Part shown: piece after piece, positions 8,872 to 15,700 of the stretch | Numbering within the stretch: position 1 is the first letter of the stretch | How the letters are laid out: each line of letters starts with the position of its first letter | Assembly: GCF_003112735.1 (NCBI RefSeq) | Contig: NZ_BFBR01000007.1 | Coordinates: forward strand, 175,060-239,059 | Direction of reading: 5' to 3' | Length of the DNA stretch: 64,000 nucleotides | DNA from: Candidatus Phycosocius bacilliformis | GTDB taxonomy: Bacteria; Pseudomonadota; Alphaproteobacteria; Caulobacterales; Aquidulcibacteraceae | The notes under the pieces: model-generated | What the model was told of the DNA's origin: nothing | Database searches by the model: none | Seen by the model: only the letters and a program-made list of their open reading frames with translations | Position numbers and translations under genes: made by a program

Positions 8872-9561
8872 TCAGGCGGATAGGACGGCTTCAACCTGGC
8901 CGATGCGACGCAGTTCCTCCGGATCATTTCCTTGTGGCGGTTCTGGTTGAACGACAACGATTGAGCCCAGCCCTGCAAGAGGTATCACAGTCGCGAAGGA
9001 AGGGGCTGCATTGATCACGCGGGGCACGTAAACCATCCAGTCAACGAAGGGGTAATCGGCGTCGAAGTCACGATCTACAATTGCTCGCTTTGACATGATC
9101 CCCGCCCATTGCGGTTGCCAAGTTTCCGCAACCAACGCGAGAAGCGCAGCTGCACTTTTGGCGTCACCAAGGTTTCGGGACTGCATTGGAAGGTCCAGCA
9201 GGACATTATTTCCAACCCGGTCGTTGAAGCTGCCGCAATGCACACTCAGAGACGCTTCACCATCATCGTCCATCGCACCGTTCCATAGGCCCAAATTGAA
9301 GCCAAGGTCATCTATCACACCGCCACCCTCATCATACCTGTTTCGTCCTTTGAGGAGCAATGTTTGCAGCCGTGACGGATCAGCATAATCGACTGTGCGA
9401 GTGAGCGCGTCTTTGCGCGAACGGCCACGCTCAAACCAGTGCGACAGGGCTGGGTCGATAGTTGCCATACCGTTCAACAGACGGCTGACCTTCACCGCGC
9501 AGTCGTCTGCACTTTCGCGGCGAGCATCCCAATATGCCCCGAGGAAAAAACGAGATGTCAT
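8872..9561 (-). CDS. Imm52-family immunity protein (partner of Tox-REase-5)
   Basis: 229 residues, cytoplasmic. The N-terminus FFLGAYWDARRESADDCA and the following IDPALSHWFERGRSRKDAL match the Imm52 family as I know it, which accompanies Tox-REase-5 nuclease toxins. The partner domain lies directly upstream, with its stop at 9571-9573 and this ATG at 9561. The start is strongly supported by AGGAGG five bases upstream. The C-terminus carries a VVVQPEPPQGNDPEEL tail. The reading frame is complete, so it could still protect the cell from kin carrying the same nuclease toxin. Confidence 0.8.
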   Translation of the reverse strand: MTSRFFLGAYWDARRESADDCAVKVSRLLNGMATIDPALSHWFERGRSRKDALTRTVDYADPSRLQTLLLKGRNRYDEGGGVIDDLGFNLGLWNGAMDDDGEASLSVHCGSFNDRVGNNVLLDLPMQSRNLGDAKSAAALLALVAETWQPQWAGIMSKRAIVDRDFDADYPFVDWMVYVPRVINAAPSFATVIPLAGLGSIVVVQPEPPQGNDPEELRRIGQVEAVLSA

Positions 9562-9570
9562 TCGCGCCTC

Positions 9571-9966
9571 CTATGGGCCTACTGGTGTATGAACCACGGT
9601 TATACCTTTGACTTTGTTGGTCGCAAACAAAGCTCGCATCGCATCGGCTGCTTTCGCTTCAGCCACATGCCAAATAATCGGCGTGCCGTTTGCCGCAGCG
9701 ACCTGCCGCTGCACTTGGCTCACAAGGGCATCTTTGCCCGTGAACCAACTCCTGAACTCGCCATTCTTAACGAACGTAGCGTAACCAGGCCCCTTGGCTT
9801 CCAAGAAAGCCCCAGCTTCGAATCCGTCGAAGCGAACCCCATTAGCCACAAAAGCTTCGCCACTACGACCTGTGATTTGAGTCTGATAAGCCAGCGAACG
9901 CGCTGACATCGATTCATTCACTGTGCGCCAGGCACCCGGCAATGCGCTCTCTGCGGCAATAAATAC
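9571..9966 (-). CDS. Orphan Tox-REase-5 nuclease toxin domain (no N-terminal delivery part)
   Basis: An open frame from just after the TAG that ends the previous immunity gene. It begins VFIAAESALPG, the junction linker, and then encodes a complete toxin domain: SLAYQTQITGRSGEAFV, GVRFDGF and FLEAKGPGYATF, giving the Asp...Glu-x-Lys pattern of a restriction-endonuclease fold, and later TPIIWHVAEAKAADAM and ITVVHTP. This is the Tox-REase-5 family of DNA-degrading polymorphic toxin tips. There is no proper start codon (only a TTG at 9942) and no ribosome site, so it is a displaced tip, probably silent unless recombined onto a full-length toxin. Its cognate Imm52 gene follows after 9 bp. Confidence 0.82.
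   Translation of the reverse strand, partial: VFIAAESALPGAWRTVNESMSARSLAYQTQITGRSGEAFVANGVRFDGFEAGAFLEAKGPGYATFVKNGEFRSWFTGKDALVSQVQRQVAAANGTPIIWHVAEAKAADAMRALFATNKVKGITVVHTPVGP
9947..9959 (-). repeat. Module-junction repeat J2 (TTGCCGCAGAGAG)
   Basis: Identical 13-mer to J1 and J3, seven bases after the stop codon of the DUF7660-type immunity gene and at the first codons of the Tox-REase-5 frame, where it is read Ala-Ala-Glu-Ser. Confidence 0.7.
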
Positions 9967-10236
9967 CTAGTTTCCGTACACAGTAGCCGCGAGCAGCATC
10001 TGAGCGGCGATTCTCCAAGTTATTTTACTAGTATCAACCGCCTCACCCATATTTTTATAATAGCCGTCCATATCCTGAGCAAAGCCCGACAAGCCGCGCA
10101 TATAGCTAGAAAGGTCGGTATTCTCCCATTCGCCCCCTCCCGCCGCGAGGTCACGACTAAGCTCACCGACAAAGCGTACAAACTCCTCTCGCGAGTTCAC
10201 CGCACCGGCCATGTCGAACAAATCGTCATTTTCCAT
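9967..10236 (-). CDS. DUF7660-like immunity protein
   Basis: 89 residues, acidic and cytoplasmic. SREEFVRFVGELSRDLAAG, then GEWENTDLSSYM and DMDGYYKNMG followed by a C-terminal WRIAAQMLLAATVY helix match the short DUF7660 family (W-E-N ... D-M-D-G-Y-Y). These proteins are commonly found directly after toxin tips and are presumed immunity factors. The ATG lies three bases after the stop of the upstream toxin frame, with AGG seven bases before it. Its stop codon directly abuts junction repeat J2. Confidence 0.7.
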   Translation of the reverse strand: MENDDLFDMAGAVNSREEFVRFVGELSRDLAAGGGEWENTDLSSYMRGLSGFAQDMDGYYKNMGEAVDTSKITWRIAAQMLLAATVYGN

Positions 10237-10239
10237 ATG

Positions 10240-10602
10240 TCACCTTATATTGATTGAAGCGCCGTTATTGGTGGTCGTAAACTTGAACATCTGCCGTTTC
10301 GGAACCGCGTCCAGTTTCTGGTATGGAACCTCGACCCCCGCCTTCTGGAAAGCGTACAAGCGCCGATTGTCCAAGGTAAAGATCATTCCATCCTTCTGGA
10401 CTATGCGGATCGGCTTCACGCTTGCTGGATCAACCGTTCGTCCCAGCGAGGCTGCAAAGTCATCAACCGAGCCGTAGGGCGGCCTGAAGTTGGCGGAAGC
10501 GCTATCCTGGCTGAAGCGGATTAACTTGGGATCGATCGTGCCGGTTCGCGGTAGCCTAGCGAAGTCGTCAACCGACAGGAATATTCTCTCTGCGGCAACA
10601 CA
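10240..10602 (-). CDS. Orphan toxin C-terminus with DNRRLYAF motif (module E)
   Basis: A 120-residue open frame starting right after the TGA of the zinc-ribbon gene. It begins with the junction linker (VAAERIFLSVDDF) and continues DPKLIRFSQDSASANF, KPIRIVQKDGMIFTLDNRR, LYAFQKAGVEVPYQKLDAV and PKRQMFKFTT. The I-R-(I/V)-x-x-x-D-G-x-x-(Y/F)-T-L-D-N-R-R-L pattern is a known but unnamed-to-me toxin tip; it vaguely recalls ParB-like nuclease folds. There is no start codon or ribosome site, so it is a displaced tip. It is followed by the DUF7660-like immunity gene. The frame is intact throughout. Confidence 0.65.
   Translation of the reverse strand, partial: CVAAERIFLSVDDFARLPRTGTIDPKLIRFSQDSASANFRPPYGSVDDFAASLGRTVDPASVKPIRIVQKDGMIFTLDNRRLYAFQKAGVEVPYQKLDAVPKRQMFKFTTTNNGASINIR
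10586..10598 (-). repeat. Module-junction repeat J3 (TTGCCGCAGAGAG)
   Basis: Identical 13-mer to J1 and J2, four bases after the stop codon of the zinc-ribbon immunity gene and at the start of the module E toxin frame, where it is read Ala-Ala-Glu-Arg. Confidence 0.7.
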
Positions 10603-10821
10603 TCAGTCTATTTGGGACAACCTCTCCACATCATCCCAGTTTGCCGCACGGCCGGCCTCCTGCATGTAGCTTTCGAAGTTACTACCTTCTTCGTCCGAAA
10701 CAGGCTCAGCCGAACGCCATATGGAATCGCATTCAAAGCACATTTTGAAGGCTACGCGTGGCTCAGATTTCAGCCGCACGTTCCATACAACATCTTGGCC
10801 ACAATAGGGGCAAATCAGCAT
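10603..10821 (-). CDS. Small zinc-ribbon immunity protein
   Basis: 72 residues. Two C-x-x-C knuckles (LICPYCGQ near the N-terminus and MCFECDSIW about 25 residues later) form a zinc ribbon, and a short acidic helix follows. Small zinc-ribbon proteins of this kind commonly follow toxin tips as immunity factors. AGGAG lies six bases before the ATG, and the gene begins 9 bp after the stop of the BECR-like toxin. Its TGA lies four bases from junction J3. The specific inhibited toxin is inferred only from position. Confidence 0.65.
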   Translation of the reverse strand: MLICPYCGQDVVWNVRLKSEPRVAFKMCFECDSIWRSAEPVSDEEGSNFESYMQEAGRAANWDDVERLSQID

Positions 10822-10830
10822 TTTATTCTC

Positions 10831-11217
10831 CTATTCGGGGAATGAAGTTATGACTCGGGTCGTACCATCACGCACGACAATTCGCACATGTGTTTGACCT
10901 GCGGTGCCGACCTGACGACCCATATCCACCGACCAATACCTATTTCCGTTTTTCTGAAGAATCCCAGGCCCAGATCGAGCTGTCCACGCCTCATCGATCA
11001 GGCCGAGCACATCACTGCGACCAGCGTCAAAGACCGAGTGCACCGGCTTGTTGGGGTTCGCCGTCGAATGATCCAAAACGTGCTTGATCCGATTACCGTG
11101 CACAGAACCTTGCTCGTAGATTAGACCTGCCGGACTCGTCCACGACTTCGTTGCTCTGTCAAAGGTAAGCTTCGTCCCCTTCGGCAACACCCCCAGCCCC
11201 GGAAGTTCCCCCGCCAC
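10831..11217 (-). CDS. BECR-fold-like RNase toxin C-terminus (module F)
   Basis: 128 residues from a GTG at 11217, with a poor start. Motifs: KLTFDRATKSWTSPAGLIYE, then SVHGNRIKHVLDHS, HSVFDAGRSDVLGLIDEAW, YWSVDMGRQVGT and a terminal TTRVITSFPE. A conserved His-x-x-x-His near the start and a T-x-x-I-T-(A/S)-F/Y-P end are typical of small RNase toxins of the barnase/EndoU/colicin E5/RelE group. The pre-toxin segment upstream (11220-11345) reads VEVLAGGVGAIGIAHIKGKL in another frame, so the join to its old carrier is frameshifted. It is the outermost module of the array. Its zinc-ribbon partner follows after 9 bp. Confidence 0.62.
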   Translation of the reverse strand: MAGELPGLGVLPKGTKLTFDRATKSWTSPAGLIYEQGSVHGNRIKHVLDHSTANPNKPVHSVFDAGRSDVLGLIDEAWTARSGPGILQKNGNRYWSVDMGRQVGTAGQTHVRIVVRDGTTRVITSFPE

Positions 11218-11464
11218 TAAGTTTCCCCTTTATATGGGCGATGCCGATAGCGCCGACACCACCTGCCAGAACCTCAACGCTCAGTCTTAGCCCAGCAGCT
11301 GCCCGCCGCGGCCCAGCATAGACAAACCCTCTGTTCGCATAGCACCTGCAAAGCTTGGCGCTGGGTTTGTTTGTTGATCCGTCACTTCCGCGTCACGATC
11401 CAGCACATGGGCCTGAACCAGATCAGGAGATCAGCGAGACCGTTCCGGCAGAGATCAGGCCGCT
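11218..11464 (-). pseudogene. Decayed pre-toxin linker of module F
   Basis: About 250 bp upstream of the BECR-like toxin with no single open frame. One frame gives TNPAPSFAGAMRTEGLSMLG, and a second gives GLRLSVEVLAGGVGAIG, which is the usual Gly/Ala-rich hydrophobic stretch before a toxin tip. It ends at the boundary of IS66-type copy 2, so the rest of the carrier protein was lost by that insertion or a later deletion. Confidence 0.45.
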
Positions 11465-12015
11465 CGACTGAGTGCCTTTGCCGCTGGCTGTGCCGTGGCA
11501 AAGGCCCGTGGTGGGAATGTCGGATGACAAGCCAGAAGCGAACGCGCCGCCCTGATCTATAGCCTGATCGGCACTGACAAGCTCAATACCATCGATCCCC
11601 AAGCCTCGCGCACACACCTGCTCGCCAACATGCCCTCATGGCCGACTTGACGCATTCAAGAACGCACACCCTGGAAGCGGAAACCAACGCCCTAAGCCAC
11701 GCCGTAGCCCTGGCCGGATGACTACTGTAGATCTGACTTGGATGCACCCCGTATCGGCGCGCAAGCTGCGTCATCACAGCCCCTGCCGCATAATTCTCTT
11801 CCACAACCGACTGCTTGAAATTGTCACAAATGCGACGCCGACGACCCGTCTCCACGGCATCAAGCCGACGCCCATATCCCGCTGCTATCGCCTGTAACGT
11901 CTCCAAACGCGCGCTACCTAGCCCAGTTCATGCCTCAACGGTATGTGGCCCTCAGCGAATGGATACGACCAATCGGGGCTCAGGTCACGATCAAGAGCTC
12001 ATGGCATTTGTGAGT
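11465..12015. mobile_element. IS66-type insertion sequence remnant, copy 2
   Basis: Direct repeat of 3280-3830, offset 8185-8186 bp, with scattered substitutions. It has the same content: broken TnpC C-terminus on plus (YSLIGTDKLNTIDPQA, PWKRKPTP) facing a TnpA-like N-terminus on minus (from 11906, with QLARRYGVHPSQIY). The shared start is CGACTGAGTGCC and the shared end is GATCAAGAGCTCATGGCATT. It closes the toxin island on the right. The following 200 bp hold one more scrap of the same sequence at 12171-12189 and no gene. Confidence 0.7.
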
Positions 12016-12226
12016 AATTGAAAGCCTCGCCGGAGGATACCCTTCATCAAAAGTGAGCACTCTATCAAAATTTAAGGGGTCAATTCTGCATGCACTTTCA
12101 CAACCGGCCCTACGGTCCTGCAACGACCGTCAGCAAACTCATGCAACCCCGCGAATAATCCGGGTTAGCTCCCTGAGCCACGCCGTGGACCGCGCCAGAT
12201 CGATACGATAGAATGGGTTCCACTCA

Positions 12227-12547
12227 TCAGCGCTTCGCGTCGCTGTCGAGCAGTAGGTCTTCCATTTCGTTGATAAGTAAGTAGCCTTTGTGCGCTTCGC
12301 CGTTGGTGTCGTCAGGGTCCGCCTCGAAATGCGCCCGCATCCGGTTTGATAACTGGAGCAGCTTGGCGTAGCGCTCCTCGCCCAATTTCTTGCTCACGCG
12401 CGCAAGGCCCTCATTAAGGGAGTAAAAGCGACTATCAATATTCCAGAACGGGAATTCTGGATGCGTCATTGTCGGAGAACTTAGCATCATAGACCCTAAG
12501 TAGTCCACAACCTCACTGATCGTCCCGGGAATGTATAGCTTCTCCAT
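12227..12547 (-). CDS. Small acidic protein, possible orphan immunity protein
   Basis: 106 residues, not assigned to a family. Helical and acidic: ISEVVDYLGSMM, then EFPFWNIDSRFYSLNEGLARV and a KKLGEERYAKLLQLSNRM helix, ending DLLLDSDAKR. ATG 12547 is preceded by AGGAGG at five bases; a GTG one codon earlier is less likely. Size, charge and position next to the toxin island, separated from it only by IS66-type copy 2, suggest an immunity protein whose toxin has been lost. No sequence motif proves this. The 240 bp between it and the glutamate dehydrogenase gene contain nothing I can identify. Confidence 0.5.
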   Translation of the reverse strand: MEKLYIPGTISEVVDYLGSMMLSSPTMTHPEFPFWNIDSRFYSLNEGLARVSKKLGEERYAKLLQLSNRMRAHFEADPDDTNGEAHKGYLLINEMEDLLLDSDAKR

Positions 12548-12793
12548 CACGACCTCCTACTTGGGACTGCCGGGCGGGCAATAGAATAAGAGCCACCTAA
12601 CACGGTCGGCCTGACGATCACCACATCAGTTTGCGCAGAATGCGCGCTGAGGCAACGTTAAGCTCCAAAGCCTGCACAGTGCAGATTGTTGCGGGCCCGA
12701 GTTTAACGACCACATCAAACAAGGCACAGCCCGCCAATCTGCTGGACCAGAGTGGGGCCAGAGCTGGCGGCGTTCTGCGCCACACACCTGCCC

Positions 12794-15700
12794 TCAGGCG
12801 CGGGCGGTTTCGGACAATTCCTTCAGCTGGGTATTGGCGATGGCGAGTTTGGCGAAGCTCCAGCCACCTTGGCTGGCGCGCAATTCGCTCAACGCCGAGC
12901 GCGTCCGGGCAAGCTCACCATTATTCAGTTTGGACCAGCTTTCCACCACCGCCCGTGCCCATGCCGCGCTGGCCCCGGCCTGGCCGAGATTGGCAGCATG
13001 ATCACAGACCGTGCCAGTTAGGCCGGCTTGCTCGCCCATGAATTCCTCGATCAGACGGCGTGTCGCCACCCGGTCCCAATGATCGGGCGTTGAGGTCTGG
13101 CCCGCAGCGGCGCGGATCTCGTCAAAGCCAACCGCAGCGCCCAGCGCATGATAGAGCCGGGCAACAGCCTCAACCGGCAAGGCCTTGGCAGCAGCGATAT
13201 CGACGATGTCGGTCGCCGAAGTCAGCGGCAAGAGCCCCGCAATCGACTTGGCCAAGCCTGCCGGTGCCCCGGCCTCGGTCAGCGCCGTCACACGTGTCTC
13301 CAGTCGGGCTTTCTCAAACGGGCTCACCACATCCTGGATCAGACCAGATAGGGTTTGCACGCCGGCGGAATAAGTGGAGACCAGATCGCCAACCGACCGC
13401 AAACCCGCGCCATCTCCCCGGCTGGCGCGCCGGGCCAGCCAGAAGCTTTGACGCCGCAACACAGTGAGGATCTCCATCATCAGGTCCAATTGGACCGATG
13501 CGGGCACTTTAAGATCAAGCCCGTTGACCGCATCAATCGCCCCATCAAGCCCGAAAATGGCGCGCGCAGCGGCAAAGGCACGTGCGATCGAGCCGGTATC
13601 TGCCACTGCACTTTCGCGCACCCGGTCCATAAAGCCCGCACCACCCAGATCCACCATCTTGTTGGACAGAATTGTCGCAATGATTTCACGCCGCAGACGG
13701 TGATTGGCCATGGCCTCGCTGAACTGACGGCAACCAGGCGGGAAATAAGTGATCAACGTGTCCTCAAACCACGGATCATCCGGCGCATCTGAGGCGATCA
13801 GATCGTCAAACAGCGCGAGCTTGCCATAAGCGGTCAAGACCGACAGCTCTGGCCGCGTCAGGCCAGCCCGATTGGCGCGGCGATTGCGGAATTCCTCTGT
13901 CGACGGCAGGAATTCGACCTTGCGTGACAAGCGCCCTGAGGCCTCCAGCCGTTCGATGAAGCGCTCATGCGCATCAAGGTCCTGACGGGCGGTGGCTTCT
14001 TGCAGACTGATGGCCAAGGTCTGGGCATAATTGTGCCGCAGAACATGGGTGGCGACATCGTCGGTCATCTCCGCCAGCAGCACGTCGCGGGCCTCCATGG
14101 TCATATGCCCCGCGCGGACCAGACCATTGAGCAGGATTTTGATATTGACCTCATGGTCGGAACTGTCGACGCCAGCGGAATTGTCGATGGCATCGGTGTT
14201 GAGGCGCACACCGGCTTGTGCCGCCTCGATGCGGCCACGCTGGGTCAGGCCCAGATTGGCCCCTTCGCCGATGACTTTACAGCGCAAGTCCTGGCCATCG
14301 ACCCGCAAGATGTCATTGGCCTTGTCGCCAACCTCGGCATGGCTTTCGCTCCGGGCCTTCACATAGGTGCCGATGCCGCCAAACCAGATCAAATCGCACG
14401 GAGCTTTGAGCAGCGCATGCATGAGGTCGGTGGGCGAGGCTTCAGCGCCCTCCAACCCGGTCAATGCCTTGAGTTGAGGCGAAAGCGGGATGGATTTCGC
14501 CGCGCGTGAATACACCCCACCACCGTGCGAGATCAGGCTGGCATCATAATCCGCCCAAGATGAACGCGGCAGAGTGAACAGGCGCTGACGCTCTGCAAAA
14601 CTTGCGTCCAGATCTGGTTCTGGGTCGATGAAAATGTCGCGGTGATCAAAAGCGGCCACCAGCCTGATCTTGCGCGATAGAAGCATGCCATTGCCGAATA
14701 CATCGCCCGACATGTCACCCACGCCAATCACGGTGAAAGGCTGGGTTTGGGTATCATGACCCATTTCACGGAAGTGGCGCTTGACCGCCTCCCACCCCCC
14801 GCGCGCGGTGATGCCCATTTTCTTATGGTCATAGCCCACAGAGCCACCCGAGGCGAAAGCATCACCCAGCCAATGGCCATAGTCAGCACTGATCGCATTG
14901 GCGATGTCAGAGAAAGTGGCCGTCCCCTTATCAGCGGCGACCACCAGATAGGGGTCATCTTGGTCCCAGCGAATGACCGAGCGTGGCGGGATAATGCCAC
15001 CATCACCGGCAATATTGTCGGTCAGATCAAGCAGCCCGCGCAGGAAGGTCTTGTAGGCCTCAATCGCCACGGCCTGAATATCGTCGCGACTGCCATTGCG
15101 CGGCAAGGTCTTGGGGAAGAAAGCGCCCTTAGAACCCACAGGCACAATCACGGCATTCTTCACCTGTTGGGCCTTTACAAGACCCAGCACTTCGGTGCGG
15201 AAATCATCCCGCCGGTCCGACCAGCGCAAGCCGCCGCGCGCCACCGGGCCAAAGCGCAGATGCGCCCCTTCGACTTGGGGCGACCAGACCCAAATTTCCC
15301 GATAGGGCTTGGGGTCGGGGACTTCATCAATCTCACGCGTAGCGATCTTGAAGCTCATATAGGATTTGGGCCCGCCATCAGGTCCGGGCTGATAATAATT
15401 GGTGCGCTGAATCGCCATGACCAATTGAGCAAGCCGACGCAGGACGCGGTCTGCATCCAGACTGGGCACCTGATCAAGCAAGCCCAGAATTGTCGTCATT
15501 TCGGCCTTGGCAGCCGTCTCGCGCGCCTTCTTCGCGCCGAAATCGGGATCAAAGCGGATGCGGAACAGGTTGAGGATGGCGCGGGTAATCTCTGGATATT
15601 CGGCCACGGCCTGTTGTTGAACGACTTCAGAAGGATCAAGCCCGGTCTGGCCGCGCCAGCGGGCCAAAGCGCGCACAAGGGCAGCCTCACGCCAAGACAC

